From Bradyrhizobium viridifuturi (GTDB taxonomy: Bacteria > Pseudomonadota > Alphaproteobacteria > Rhizobiales > Xanthobacteraceae), in the NCBI RefSeq assembly GCF_001238275.1, contig NZ_LGTB01000005.1:124001-188000 (forward strand): a DNA stretch of 64,000 nucleotides. The letters are read 5' to 3'. The position numbers were made by a program, and so were the translations under genes. Shown in pieces: positions 1 through 9,664 of the stretch. The notes below the pieces were generated by a model, which saw only the letters and a list, made by a program, of their open reading frames with translations, ran no database searches and had not been told where the DNA came from. Position 1 is the first letter of the stretch, and every line of letters starts with the position of its first letter.

Positions 1-669
1 AGAGGCATTCAGCATTAGCGCTTCGGAACAAGCGGATGATGCCGGCCCCTTCGCACGATCGGTCTCGCCGTTAGCGTAAGGACTTTAGCAGAGGTCAGCG
101 AACCCGCCGCCCGGACCGTGTCCCAACGTGCAATTTCGGCTCGTCTCGCTCGAACTGATTGTCTCTCGTCAAAGCCCCTCATAGTTGGCGACCGTCACAA
201 GCCCAAGGCCGTCCTTCTCGCACCGGCGAGGGCTCGACGTAAAGCGGTCGCTCGAGCATTGGCCCAGCTTTGAGAGGCAGAGAGGTCGCTACGTGCTCGC
301 GCCAAAGCTACGCTGGCATTGCAAGCCCGGCTTGCGGCCGCGTCGATCTCGAGAGGGCCGAATCGGCTCGGCGGCTAATCACATCAAGGCGGCGAATCGG
401 TCGTGGCGCTCGCGATGAGCGGACGATCCGGACTTGTCGGAGATCCAGCACCACAACGAACGCGGTGCTGATTGATTGTGCATATGAATGTTGGACTCGC
501 TCCGTCCAAGCAAGGCATCGCACGCGCGTGTTGCTCTGTCGCATCACCCGAGTGCGCATCGCTTCTTCGTCTCTCTGCGCCCCCGGTCTGACTTCTTTTG
601 GCCGTACCGCGGCCAAACGTCTTGACGAGGTGCGCTATGCCGACGCAATGACGAACAAGGAGCCGTACG
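1..669. other. No convincing gene
   Basis: I find no open frame here with a recognisable product, a good ribosome binding site or a family motif. Short open frames exist on both strands but overlap one another and look like GC-rich chance frames. The right edge (about 657-662, AAGGAG) is the likely ribosome binding site of the small gene that follows. Confidence 0.5.
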
Positions 670-879
670 TTGGAGCAATACAGTGGAGTATTCGATCCCG
701 AAGAGCTTTCTGTCTTAGGAAGTCTTTTTGACAGGGCAGTCTCCGCGCTGCCGCCATCAATGCGAACTTCGGAAAATCGGACGGCGATCGCCAAACTCAT
801 CCTGGAGCGTACAGCGGCCAGCGACGCTCAGCTGGCATGCTTAACGAACCTGTTGATCACCATTTCCCCTCAGGGTTGA
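670..879 (+). CDS. Small protein sharing a C-terminal module with the protein at 6707-7081
   Basis: This is a 69-residue protein of unknown function. I chose the TTG at 670 because an AAGGAG sequence lies seven bases upstream. Residues 6-46 (FDPEELSVLG, then ALPPSMRT and AIAKLILERTA) match, almost residue for residue, the C-terminal half of the 124-residue protein at 6707-7081 (YDPEELQILG, ALPPALRT, RIARLILARAA). This copy therefore looks like the shared module without the N-terminal half, either a truncated paralogue or a stand-alone domain. Its last about 20 residues are unique. No catalytic motif or membrane segment is visible. It lies just upstream of nolA in the same direction but has no obvious promoter in common with it. 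Confidence 0.5.
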   Translation: MEQYSGVFDPEELSVLGSLFDRAVSALPPSMRTSENRTAIAKLILERTAASDAQLACLTNLLITISPQG

Positions 880-954
880 TCGCGCGCCGTTCTAAGGATA
901 GTCACCACTCCTGCGCTGGAATGGAAGACGATCCAGCTAGAGCTTTGAAATGAC

Positions 955-985
955 TTGAATCCAACGTGACGTCAGGTTGTAGGCT
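955..985 (+). promoter_or_regulatory. MerR-type promoter/operator of nolA (site A)
   Basis: TTGAAT at 955-960 and TAGGCT at 980-985 are separated by exactly 19 bases, the over-long spacer typical of promoters activated by MerR-family proteins. The spacer carries ACG-TGA-CGT, the core dyad also present at 1907, 13126, 50798 and 53944. The -10 element ends only 15 bases before the nolA ATG, so the transcript would start near 992 and have almost no leader. Autoregulation by NolA is inference. Confidence 0.7.
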
Positions 986-1000
986 TTGAAATTGAACAAC

Positions 1001-1714
1001 ATGAGCAAAGCTACACCAAGACGGCGTCGATGGCGCATTGGCGAACTTGCGGAAGCGACCGGAGTGACGGTACGCACGCTGCATCATTATGAACACACCG
1101 GCCTGTTAGCCGCTTCAGAGCGCACGGACGGCGGCCATCGGATGTACGACCGCGAGAGCATCCAGCGGGTCCATCAGATCCGGGCGCTACGTGAGCTTGG
1201 CTTCTCCCTTTACGAGATCCGTAAAGCTATGGAGCGCACGACTTCGCTGACCGACCTATTGCGCAAGCATTTGGAGCGAATAGAGCTTCAAGTTGCTCGA
1301 GCAACGCTGTTGCGAGATCGATTGCGCAACATGACGACCGACAGTGACGTTCAGGTCAGCGTAGATGAGCTGCCTGCCACCTTGGACGCCATGTCGCGGA
1401 TTGAGACGCGTAGTCAAACATCCCGATGCACATGCAAATTGGCTGCAGAACGCGAGGAGCGATGGCGACGCATCCGGGACGACCTCCGCGATTGTATGGA
1501 TCGCGGCGAACACCCTTGCGGCGAGCGCGCGAAAGCCGTCGCGATTGCCGCGCGCCTGCTGATCGGCGAAATCGCTGGAGCGGATTCCCGGGTTTCGACG
1601 ATCCTGAAGGTCCTCGCACGCCTAAGCGCCCCACGCAGTTTGGCTGGTTGGGATCCCTGCCTCATGCAATATCTCGATCTTGCCCTCTCCGGCCTAGAGG
1701 ATCAGCCATACTGA
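1001..1714 (+). CDS. nolA: NolA, MerR-family nodulation regulator
   Basis: This is a 237-residue MerR-family DNA-binding regulator. The N-terminal winged helix-turn-helix reads RWRIGELAEATGVTVRTLHH and is followed by YEHTGLL and GHRMYDRES, the classic MerR signature at about residues 10-55; a dimerisation helix and a long C-terminal ligand or protein-interaction region follow. Length and sequence agree with NolA of Bradyrhizobium japonicum, known for genotype-specific and population-density control of nodulation and for being made in several forms from alternative start codons. In-frame internal ATGs (for example at GHRMYDRES and AMERTTSL) are present here too. I chose ATG 1001 over the in-frame TTG at 986 because the latter overlaps the promoter's -10 region. 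No nodD2 neighbour is present in this window, unlike the usual nolA setting. Confidence 0.9.
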   Translation: MSKATPRRRRWRIGELAEATGVTVRTLHHYEHTGLLAASERTDGGHRMYDRESIQRVHQIRALRELGFSLYEIRKAMERTTSLTDLLRKHLERIELQVARATLLRDRLRNMTTDSDVQVSVDELPATLDAMSRIETRSQTSRCTCKLAAEREERWRRIRDDLRDCMDRGEHPCGERAKAVAIAARLLIGEIAGADSRVSTILKVLARLSAPRSLAGWDPCLMQYLDLALSGLEDQPY

Positions 1715-1906
1715 GATCACTAAGGCGGCTTCGGACGGCTTGACCAGCCCGCTTGGCCAGCTCGATCGTCATGGCGGTTCAGCGTGATCCGCCGGCTTTG
1801 ATGCCCGGCGGCAGCTTTACCAATCACCGGTCAGATTTTCTGCGAGGGTCTCGGCGATCCGCCGCTTTCTCTGATGCATTGAGCGAAGCTCCCGTTCAAG
1901 AAAGAC

Positions 1907-1937
1907 TTGAATCGTACGTAACGTCAAATTGTAGGCT
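1907..1937 (+). promoter_or_regulatory. MerR-type promoter (site B) before the substrate-binding protein gene
   Basis: TTGAAT at 1907-1912, a 19-base spacer with ACG-TAA-CGT, and TAGGCT at 1932-1937. It is nearly identical to the nolA promoter in both hexamers and in the dyad. Transcription would start near 1944, leaving a leader of about 110 bases before the GTG at 2054. Confidence 0.65.
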
Positions 1938-2053
1938 CCGCCATGGTCGTTGCCCGAGCTGACACATGCTTCGCTTGGCGATCCTTAAGCGCGGGCCCGT
2001 GCTGGCCGCAGACAGTTGGACTTTAGATCGAGCTGAGCACTAGGAGATCTGCA

Positions 2054-3166
2054 GTGTTGAATAGGTTTTACACTCCAGCTGCAGGTGCAGCCTTCCTTTT
2101 CTGTGCCCTCGCCTCGACTGCGCGGGCTTCGGACGTTCATATTGCCGTGGCCGGCCCAATGAGCGGAAGCAGCGCGGCGTTCGGCGCGCAGATGCGCAAC
2201 GGCGCCGCCGCGGCTGTCGAGGCGTTGAACGCTTCGGGCCAGCTTCCCAACACCAAGGTGATACTGAGTGTCGCTGATGACGCCTGCGACCCGAAGCAAG
2301 CGGTCGCCGTTGCAAATAAGCTCGCAATGGCTCAGGTGCGTCTGGTCGTCGGCCATTTTTGCTCGTCTTCGTCCATCCCAGCCTCCGACGTCTATGCCGA
2401 AGCAGGTATCATCCAATTATCACCTGGTTCGACAAATCCTCAGCTAACGGAACGCAACATCCAGACCGTGTTTCGGATCTGCGGCCGCGACGACCAGCAG
2501 AGCACCGTTGCGGCTGAATACATTCACCGACATTACCACAGCGTCAAGATCGCAGTGCTCGACGACAAGAGCACCGCCGGCAAAGGTATCGCCGACGCGG
2601 TTGAGGCACAGCTTCAGGGATTCGGCGAACCCGTCATTCGGCAGAGCTATATAGCCGGGGAAAAGGATTATACGGCGCTGATCTCTAGATTGAAGAGGGA
2701 CGGGGTACGCCTCGCCTATATCGGCGGTTATCACACCGAGATTGGGCTGATCATCCGTCAGGCATCAGAAGCAGAGGCCGGTCTTACCGTCATGGCCAAC
2801 GACCCGTTGATGACCTCCGAATTCTGGGGCATCACCAGCAGCGCGGGAAACGGTACGCTATTTACCTTCATGCCCGACATAGCAACAAATGCCAATGCGG
2901 CTGACGCCGTGGCCTCACTCAAGGCTTCCGGGCTGTCGTCCGAAGGCTACACACTTTACGCCTATGCCGCAGTTCAGGCGTGGGCGGAGGCGGTGAAGCG
3001 GGCCGGTTCCCTCAATGCTGCGCGGGTCGCAACCGAACTCCGTTCACGGCCGATCGAAACAGCCGTTGGTCCGGTCAGGTTCAATACCAAGGGAGACAAT
3101 GCAGGCCCAGGCTTTGTGGTTTACCGCTGGCTCGACGGGCGTGTTGAAGTGCTCGACCAGAACTGA
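2054..3166 (+). CDS. Periplasmic substrate-binding protein of a branched-chain amino acid (LivJ/K-type) ABC transporter
   Basis: This is a 370-residue periplasmic binding protein of the Leu/Ile/Val family (peripla_BP_6 fold). A signal peptide of about 25 residues ends at ALASTARASD. The mature part begins DVHIAVAGPMSG, contains DDACDPKQAVAVANKL and VVGHFCSSSS, and has LSPGSTNPQLT, all typical of the first lobe. I chose GTG 2054 because AGGAGA lies seven bases upstream. No permease or ATPase genes follow, so this is an orphan receptor that must share a transporter encoded elsewhere or act as a ligand sensor. The real ligand cannot be told from the sequence. The MerR-type promoter at 1907-1937 suggests co-control with nolA. 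Confidence 0.85.
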   Translation: MLNRFYTPAAGAAFLFCALASTARASDVHIAVAGPMSGSSAAFGAQMRNGAAAAVEALNASGQLPNTKVILSVADDACDPKQAVAVANKLAMAQVRLVVGHFCSSSSIPASDVYAEAGIIQLSPGSTNPQLTERNIQTVFRICGRDDQQSTVAAEYIHRHYHSVKIAVLDDKSTAGKGIADAVEAQLQGFGEPVIRQSYIAGEKDYTALISRLKRDGVRLAYIGGYHTEIGLIIRQASEAEAGLTVMANDPLMTSEFWGITSSAGNGTLFTFMPDIATNANAADAVASLKASGLSSEGYTLYAYAAVQAWAEAVKRAGSLNAARVATELRSRPIETAVGPVRFNTKGDNAGPGFVVYRWLDGRVEVLDQN

Positions 3167-3212
3167 TCGACGCGATCCACAGCCGTTCTCCGCCAACACA
3201 GCCACGACACAG

Positions 3213-3365
3213 ATGATGAAACGACATCAGGACCTTGCTGCCGTTATACTCGCGAGCTCTCTTGTGCTCGCGGCTTTCGGAGCGCTTATCGCCTTCGCTG
3301 CAGCGCTCGCGGAATTACCAGACGTCGACGTACAGGAGGAGCTACGTCCGATGGTAGACAAATAG
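3213..3365 (+). CDS. Possible small single-span membrane protein
   Basis: This is a 50-residue frame starting at ATG 3213, with a charged start (MMKRHQD) followed by one hydrophobic stretch of about 25 residues (AAVILASSLVLAAFGALIAF) and an acidic tail ending RPMVDK. It lies 46 bases after the substrate-binding protein gene on the same strand, so it could be co-transcribed. No ribosome binding site of note and no known family; it could be a chance frame. Confidence 0.35.
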   Translation: MMKRHQDLAAVILASSLVLAAFGALIAFAAALAELPDVDVQEELRPMVDK

Positions 3366-4051
3366 CATTCCGATTAAGGCCAGTTCTTGCGACGCTTCAC
3401 TGCAGACATCCGCAACAGTCTGATCGGGAATGCTGCGCAGTTCCGGCCGTTCCGCTCATGCGACAACAGCCATGACAACCAAACCGCCACGGCAATCTCT
3501 CCGTCGACCGCGCATGCTGACAAATGCAACTGTACTTCGCAACTTCCGGCTACCCCACATTGCGCGAAACGCGATTGCTATCCAATCGCTGTTTCGCCAG
3601 CGCGTTCCTCGTCAATTCTGCCAGCGCCTCGACCGCTCCCAAGCGACTTATGTCAGACTTAAAGTCTGTGCGAACTCGATCCCACCACTGGCCAGCTTGA
3701 TGCGACACCGCTCGTTGTGAAGCGAATTGTCGATAACAAGCTCACATTGCTTCCAGCAGGCGGCAACAGGCGTGACGCCACGACAATCGGGCAGAGTTAC
3801 AACATTGAGAATATTATCGACATGACTTCGATCAGCTCTCCTATCGGAATGCGCATCCCTGGACGTTGTCCTACTTTCGGGCACAGCCGCCGATCCATTT
3901 GGCATGAAGGATGGAACGCGCCATCTGACATCGCGGATATTCGGAATATTTAGTGCGTGTTTTGAGCCAAGCTCGTAAGGGCGCCAGATGATGTCACATT
4001 GCATATTGTCTGCACTTCGAGTGCAAGTGCTGTGCAAGACGGAACGGACAA
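3366..4051. other. Intergenic, no gene seen; one short perfect palindrome
   Basis: No supported gene. At 3654-3668 there is a perfect odd palindrome, CAGACTT-A-AAGTCTG, that could be a protein-binding site, but no gene start lies close enough to assign it to. Confidence 0.4.
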
Positions 4052-4312
4052 ATGGAACGACCGAGATTCACAGAAGAGCAAATTATCGCGATACTGAACG
4101 AGCATGGGGCTGGTGCGAAACCGGCTGATCTAGCTCACAGACACGAGATCTCTGAAGCGACAATCTACGATTGGAAGGCCAAGTTCGGCGGCATGGACGT
4201 TTCGGCCGCCAAGCTGTTGAACGCGCTGGAAGAGGAAAACGCGAACCTAAAGAAGCTTCTGGTCGAGCACATGCTTGGCGTGGATGCACTTCGCGAACTC
4301 CTATCAAAGTAG
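4052..4312 (+). mobile_element. IS3-family (IS407-like) transposase orfA, orfB missing
   Basis: The 86-residue product is the helix-turn-helix first subunit of an IS3-group transposase: it starts RFTEEQIIAIL, has the DNA-binding helix region ISEATIYDWKAKFGGMDVS and the leucine-zipper part LEEENANLKKLL. In intact elements orfB, carrying the DDE catalytic domain, follows in an overlapping frame. Here the sequence after 4312 shows no orfB, so the element is a dead 5' fragment. Terminal repeats are not recognisable. Confidence 0.8.
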
Positions 4313-4473
4313 TCGCGACGAATATGCAGGTTCTCACGCCCACGCTGCATGGCGCAAGCCCAGAGCGTTAGCTCCCGCAGAATAGCCAGATCGGCCAAGT
4401 GATGCGTTCCACGTCCTTGAGGCCGAAGGCACAAAGCAACCAGGACTCCCATTCCAAAATCGGAGATGATCGA

Positions 4474-5502
4474 GTGAAAAGCGGCCTTCCCTCAAGACTG
4501 AAATGCGCAATCTTTGACCACTTGGACGACGACGGTCGCGATATTGCGCGACAGTATGAAGATCGTCTCAAGCTGGCGGAGGCGTGTGATTCTCTGGGCT
4601 TTTACGCTTATCACCTAGCGGAGCACCACTGCACCCCTCATGGCAGAGGGCCCTCGCCGAACCTGTTTCTAGCAAGTCTTGCGCAGCGCACCCGCAGGCT
4701 CCGCTTTGGTCCGCTTGTTCTGCTGCTCAACCTCTATCATCCGTTGCGCGTGTTCGAAGAGATCTGCATGCTTGATCAATTGAGCGGCGGCAGGCTCGAA
4801 CTCGGTATCGGTCGCGGCTCCCAGCCGATCGAATGGGGCTATTTCGGCATCAGCGCAGGCGCGGCGCCAAGCCGCTATATGGAAGCCAGCGAAATCTTAA
4901 ATGTTGCGCTGAAGGGCGATACGTTATCCTACCAAGGAAGCCATTTTGAGCTGAACAGTGTACCCTTAACTTTGAGGCCTCATCAGCGACCTTCTCCACC
5001 GACCTGGATCGCCAGCAATCGGCCCGAATCAGCGGAATGGGCCGCGGCAAATGGTGCAAATCTGGCGTGTGTCGGCCCCGCCTCTGCTGTCCGAAGCATT
5101 ACGGATGCTTTTCGTTGCCGTCGGGCGCGCTGCACAGCCGCGGACGATCGAGAGCCGTTCCTGGGGTTGGCTCGTATGATCGTGATTGCGACATCTGACG
5201 GAGAAGCTCATGCGGCTGCCGAAGCCGCTTATGGACAATGGCTGGATAGCTTTAAGTTCCTTTACGAGCTAAACGCCACTCCGACGCCGCCGGCTCTGCC
5301 GCTGTCGTTCGATGCAGCGCTGGAGAGCCAATTGTGCGTCGTCGGGACGCCAGCTTCCGCCCGACAGCAGCTTCTTAACCAGATGGAAGAGGCAGGTACC
5401 AACTACCTACTCTGCCAGCTTGCATTCGGGAGCCTTCCGCTCGACACTTCACTATACACCGCGAGCGCGATCAGAGCCGAAGTCATCGATAGCTTTGGCT
5501 GA
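4474..5502 (+). CDS. LLM-class (luciferase-like) flavin-dependent monooxygenase
   Basis: This is a 342-residue bacterial luciferase-like (F420/FMN) TIM-barrel protein. Visible family features are FDHLDDDG near the start, EACDSLGFYAYHLAEHH (the AxxxGFDxxWxxEHH-type motif), RLRFGPLVLLLNLYHPLR, LDQLSGGRLELGIGRGS and WIASNRPES. It should use reduced flavin and oxygen to oxidise an unknown substrate. I chose GTG 4474 because GGAG lies eight bases upstream; the open frame continues 5' into IS3 debris. A separate reductase is not encoded nearby. It stands alone between IS debris and a gene-poor stretch, consistent with arrival by transfer. Confidence 0.8.
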   Translation: MKSGLPSRLKCAIFDHLDDDGRDIARQYEDRLKLAEACDSLGFYAYHLAEHHCTPHGRGPSPNLFLASLAQRTRRLRFGPLVLLLNLYHPLRVFEEICMLDQLSGGRLELGIGRGSQPIEWGYFGISAGAAPSRYMEASEILNVALKGDTLSYQGSHFELNSVPLTLRPHQRPSPPTWIASNRPESAEWAAANGANLACVGPASAVRSITDAFRCRRARCTAADDREPFLGLARMIVIATSDGEAHAAAEAAYGQWLDSFKFLYELNATPTPPALPLSFDAALESQLCVVGTPASARQQLLNQMEEAGTNYLLCQLAFGSLPLDTSLYTASAIRAEVIDSFG

Positions 5503-5936
5503 CAATGTCTATTCAACTTCGCTACTGTGGGACGCCCGGCCCCTTCTTGGCATGCCGTACGTGCCCATTGACGTACGATCAAGGCGTTCTTTCTTGCTCG
5601 ACGGGAGATCCCAAACTCATAAGGATATAGGCGCGACCTCAAGCATCACGTTGCCGGCCGCGCAGCCGATGTCGTCGGCAGCGACATGAGACGTTGAATA
5701 GCGTTGGCATCACAAAGTGGCTCAACCCGTATGCGAGCTTGTCTTATGCGTCGTCCAGAGCAGGTCAAGGATAGTCGCGCGCGCTATCCGCGGACTGGAT
5801 GCATCCCATCAAAACTTTCGATTTTACGGATTTCAGCCAAATGCACCATAGTCGCTCACCGATTTCCGGAAAGCATCTTTGACGAAGCTCGTGTGACCAT
5901 GGACCCCCTTTGCTTTCTGCCAAGTCGCAGGCCGGC
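5503..5936. other. No gene seen
   Basis: Several overlapping open frames on both strands but none with a family motif or a good start context. Confidence 0.4.
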
Positions 5937-6260
5937 TCAAGCCTTTCGCGCCCACATCACCAACGATATCCCTCGACCTTTGAAACCGCGCCACCAGCGG
6001 TCCAGCTTCAGCCGGATGGCTCGCCGAACCGTATTGCCCTCATTCGAAGTAGCCGACAGCAATTTCGTCATCCTGAAGGCGTCGCCGAAAATTAGGTGCT
6101 TCTCACGCGCATTGGTCGGGTTGCATGCGTGCGTCGCATAGAAGCCAGGCAGTCGCACCGGCTCTTGCGTCAGCCTCGGCAAGGCTTGTCGGCCTGACCA
6201 GGCGGACAGCCCCGTTACTTTCGCGATGTTGCGATTCTCAAGCAATGCAACGTCAGCCAT
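5937..6260 (-). CDS. Hypothetical protein, unrecognised
   Basis: A 107-residue frame with an AGAAGG sequence four to five bases before its ATG and codons that mostly end in G or C, which suggests a real or recently real gene. It begins MADVALLENRNIAKVTGL and is basic and tryptophan-rich towards the end (RLKLDRWWRGFKGRGISL). I see no signal peptide, membrane segment or known domain. No tts box precedes it. It could also be the tail of a larger broken gene. Confidence 0.35.
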   Translation of the reverse strand: MADVALLENRNIAKVTGLSAWSGRQALPRLTQEPVRLPGFYATHACNPTNAREKHLIFGDAFRMTKLLSATSNEGNTVRRAIRLKLDRWWRGFKGRGISLVMWARKA

Positions 6261-6706
6261 CTGACCTTCTCAAACACAAAAAGGACGCGCTGGTATCAGC
6301 GGCGCATACTGACTTCGATTTCGGCGACGCGAAAGGCCATGCGACAACACTAGCCGCCCACTTACGCCCTTTGCTCGCGGGGCTCTCATGCCGCCCATCC
6401 ACTCCACGCTGTTTGGTGTGTTCCGCCTATGCCAACGGCGCTCCTGCGAGGTCGGCCAGCGTGGAGTACGCCGGCTCGATAGCTCAATCAAAGACGGGCG
6501 TTCTATCAGGCAGCGCACAGCGCTCTATAGCGACCATACCTTCTTCAGGTCTTTCTGCGAGGCCAGCCCGTCCCTTTCTTTGGTTGCACATGCGCGAGTT
6601 GTCTTGTGCAGCGGAACTTTTGTCGCTCACCGCATCGGCTGCCTCGCAAATCGGAACGCACACAAAACTACATGCCAATTTCGTCTAATTAATCTGGAGC
6701 AACACT
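6261..6706. other. No gene seen
   Basis: Open frames here run antisense to one another without motifs. The last bases include CTGGAG, the ribosome binding site of the next gene. Confidence 0.4.
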
Positions 6707-7081
6707 GTGGAACTTGACCCTTCGAATTCACGTATGCAGGACCTTGAGGATCGCATCGACCTGCAACTCGATATCGTGGCCACTCTCGTACGCGAAGGAA
6801 GCAACGAGCTCGAGGCAATCCAGCTGCTCAACGCACTCACGAACGAAATGATATCAGCGGAACTGGCGCTCGGCCAGCTCGGCGATACGAGCACCGGTGG
6901 CCTTCCTGGCGACGGGCGAGCAGCGCGAATGAGACGGGACCATGGCGTTTACGATCCAGAAGAGCTTCAAATCTTGGGGCGCCTTCTAGATCAGGCAGTG
7001 GCCGCCTTACCGCCTGCACTGCGCACTCCGGCCAACCAGACGCGGATTGCCAGATTGATTCTGGCACGTGCGGCGGGCTGA
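6707..7081 (+). CDS. Conserved small protein, paralogue of the one at 670-879
   Basis: This is a 124-residue acidic protein starting at GTG 6707 with TGGAG six to ten bases upstream. The N-terminal half (to about residue 65) is helical, with heptad-like leucines (RIDLQLDIVATLVREGSN, LEAIQLLNALTNEM), suggesting a coiled coil. A polar linker follows, and residues 80-124 form the module shared with 670-879: VYDPEELQILGRLLDQ, ALPPALRTPANQTRIARLIL. Function unknown. The split into a coiled-coil half and a reusable C-terminal module suggests the C-terminal part is a binding domain. Confidence 0.6.
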   Translation: MELDPSNSRMQDLEDRIDLQLDIVATLVREGSNELEAIQLLNALTNEMISAELALGQLGDTSTGGLPGDGRAARMRRDHGVYDPEELQILGRLLDQAVAALPPALRTPANQTRIARLILARAAG

Positions 7082-7779
7082 GGCCGCTTCGCTCCTCGGC
7101 GATCGACGGCCGCTCAGTGAAAGCTTCATTGCTGGGCTGACCGTGGCGGTGCTCTCCTGCCCACGGATAAGGCCACTTCGAGACCGTGGCTCACCGCTAG
7201 GTGAGTGAGCTGCTTCCACGTGCTGATCATTTCGCCTCGAGGAGCGAGACATTCATCCGATTTTCGCTGCACTACACTTCAAACGCTTGATCATGGCATG
7301 TTACACGCTCGCAGTTTGCTCCAGGGCAGATAGGGGGACGCGCGATCCGCGATATTCGCGCGAGGCGCCGCACAGTTGACCGCGCCTTCCGATATTCGGA
7401 TCTTGGCAGCATAAGCTAGCTCCCTGATCGCGGCCGCATTGTTCTAAATTTGCGGGCCACCTGATATTTCGTCGCCAGAACGATTCCTGGCAGATCAACG
7501 CAATTGTCGCGATAGCTCGTGCCGGGCCTAAGAGACCCTGCGTTGACATTTGCCTCTTTGTGCCTCGCATCTTGTTGCCAATTCAGAAGCGTCCGACTTT
7601 CCCTGGCACTTCGACATTGGGTCATCCGGACTTCAACAAGCGGCACTATAAAGGTCGCTGTAGGATCGACACACATTTTGGCTGTGGCTCCGACTTCTTG
7701 CCGCTCAAGACAGGCCGCAGCTCGTCGGCACGCTCCGGACGAAACTTTTACCTTGTACCAGGAGTCGAGGAGTTTTGAG
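7082..7779. other. Gene-free stretch
   Basis: I see no supported gene. The end carries AGGAG at 7768-7772, which serves the gene starting at 7780. Confidence 0.45.
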
Positions 7780-8025
7780 ATGGATCAGGTCATATCCGGC
7801 CAGGTGCAAACACCGGAGATTATCGAAAGCATCGCATTTGAAAAAGCGTGGCGCTTTGTCGAGAAGGACCCAGTTCTTGCGCATCATCTCAAGACGTTCC
7901 TTCACCGCCGCTTGCGAGCATTACTGGAGTGCTCGATCAGGACCGGCGAACGGAATACCCTGCATCTGGCAAACGAAGCGATACGCAATTTACGAGCGGA
8001 GCTGGCGTCGCCGAGTAAACAGTAG
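7780..8025 (+). CDS. Hypothetical 81-residue protein
   Basis: ATG 7780 has AGGAG seven bases upstream, a strong start signal, although the open frame extends further 5'. The product is soluble and mostly helical (SIAFEKAWRFVEKDPVLAHH, FLHRRLRALLECSI, LANEAIRNLRAEL). No domain or targeting signal is recognised. It stands alone; nothing in the neighbourhood indicates a role. Confidence 0.5.
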   Translation: MDQVISGQVQTPEIIESIAFEKAWRFVEKDPVLAHHLKTFLHRRLRALLECSIRTGERNTLHLANEAIRNLRAELASPSKQ

Positions 8026-8883
8026 AGGTTCGTCGCTCCAGCTGGCCGGTACCCTTGTTATCGGCAGGAACGAGACCGTATCGTCAACTCCGAAGGGGCA
8101 GGTCGTGGTCGATCTGAGTTTTCCCTGCTCATCTTCTACGTCGATGACAGCATCAAGGAGCCCTGCTTGTGCAGCTCTCGTGGTCCCCACATCAGTAGGA
8201 TAGAAGCGGGAGCACACCGACAACGAAGGCGCGACAAGCACGCGCTGTCCCGGCTTGACACAATGCGCACCGTATCTTGTAGCTTGGCGCGCGTCTCGGC
8301 AATTTCGATGCGGGCTTCACCCAGCGCGGTGACGAACATTCTGCGGCAAATGATCTTGGCGGCGCACCAGCTCGATTGGCTTTCCTGGCGCAGCAAGAGC
8401 AGTTACAGCGCGCCCGATGCCGCTCCGGATCTTGAGGATGGCCGAATTTGGATCGATCAATGCCTCTGATGGATCATTTCCGACGTTACCACAATCTTAA
8501 GTCGCCACACGACTCCTGACTCAGGATAAATTCAACTCTCATCCCGATAGGGACGCCTTCATCTGTGCGGCTCATGACGAAACCCGCTGAACGACGCTCA
8601 GCCGGATGTATCGCCAGGAACCTGGTTGTGGCGGTGCTTCAGCAAATGCGCTCGCAGCATTGCGCCGCGCAGTGCCATCACGATCGCATCGCCTTCAGGT
8701 AAAGGCGCCACGAATGTTGCTGCATTTTCGTCGAGGCGTCGCAAGTTAGGCGCCTCAAAACCTGACGCACCGTGCGTTTCGACCCATTTCTTGCGGAGGA
8801 ATGTTGTGCCTCAGTTACAGCAATTCGCAATCATGTTGTTAAGACGCACGGCGCCGGGGGCCATCAAAAGGAATGACACTGGA
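8026..8883. other. No intact gene; possible decayed coding stretch on the minus strand
   Basis: On the minus strand, 8396 down to about 8040 reads like a broken gene: ARIEIAETRAKLQDTVRIV in one frame, then after a shift RVLVAPSLSVCSRFYPTD and VDDTVSFLPITRVPASW in another. I cannot name the family. The rest, to the ribosome binding site AAAAGGA at 8866-8872, shows nothing. Confidence 0.3.
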
Positions 8884-9606
8884 ATGAAGAGATTGCTGAT
8901 TCTGATCGCAAGCATCGCACTCGGCGCTGCAGCTCCCGCATTCGGCGCAGACCTCGCCGGGCAGCCTGTCAACATCAAGGCCCCCCCATTTCCGGTGGTA
9001 GCCCCGATCAACGACTGGAGCGGCTACTATATCGGTCTCAACGGCGGCTGGGGATCGAGTCACAATTGCTGGGATTTCAACGGCGGTACTTCCGAGGGCT
9101 GCCATAATTCGACCGGCGGCACCGTCGGCGGACAGATCGGCTATCGCTGGCAGATCTTCAGAACGGTGTACGGCATCGAAGGTCAGGGAAACTGGGCCAA
9201 CTTCAGCGGCTCCAATGTCAGCAGTGCCTTCCCAGCGGACACCATTAGCACCAAGACAGATGCATTTGGATTGCTCACGGGCCACGTCGGCTACGCGTTC
9301 AATGCCGTGCTGCTTTACGCCAAGGGCGGTGCGGCGGTGACCAGCAACACCTATCACGTCAACTCAGTGGCCAATGGCACCGAGCTTGGCAGGAATAACG
9401 ATGTGCGCTGGGGTGGCGCGCTCGGCGCTGGTGCGGAAGTCAGCCTGACGCCGAACTGGTCGGTTGGCCTTGAGTATGATCACTTGTTCATGCAGGGCAG
9501 CAACGTAAGCTTCCCCACGGCTATTGGCTTCGATCGCGTTCACCAGGACATCGATCTTGTCACGGCGCGGCTCAACTACAGGTTCGGTCCGACGTTGGCA
9601 AAATAG
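8884..9606 (+). CDS. Outer-membrane beta-barrel protein (Omp25/RopB-like)
   Basis: This is a 240-residue porin-like outer-membrane protein of the Omp25/31 type common in Rhizobiales. A signal peptide (KRLLILIASIALGAAAPAFG) is followed by ADLAGQP. The barrel starts NDWSGYYIGLNGGWG, the family's usual first strand, and ends with RLNYRFG, a C-terminal aromatic strand. I chose ATG 8884; AAAAGGA lies 11 bases upstream. A strong terminator follows directly, so it is a single-gene unit. Proteins of this family help outer-membrane integrity; no specific ligand can be inferred. Confidence 0.85.
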   Translation: MKRLLILIASIALGAAAPAFGADLAGQPVNIKAPPFPVVAPINDWSGYYIGLNGGWGSSHNCWDFNGGTSEGCHNSTGGTVGGQIGYRWQIFRTVYGIEGQGNWANFSGSNVSSAFPADTISTKTDAFGLLTGHVGYAFNAVLLYAKGGAAVTSNTYHVNSVANGTELGRNNDVRWGGALGAGAEVSLTPNWSVGLEYDHLFMQGSNVSFPTAIGFDRVHQDIDLVTARLNYRFGPTLAK

Positions 9607-9636
9607 CGAACCCCACGCGCGCAAGCGTTAAATCGA

Positions 9637-9664
9637 GAACCCCGACTAACGGTCGGGGTTCTTT
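9637..9664 (+). terminator. Rho-independent terminator of the outer-membrane protein gene
   Basis: A perfect 10-bp stem (GAACCCCGAC at 9637-9646 with GTCGGGGTTC at 9652-9661) with a 5-base loop, followed by TTT. The pairing can be extended outwards by CGA/TCG-type bases. Confidence 0.85.

Noticed and set aside
7603..7621. Sigma-54-like TGGCAC...TTGG before the gene at 7780
   Set aside because: The distance between the GG and GC elements is wrong by two bases and the -12 GC is absent.
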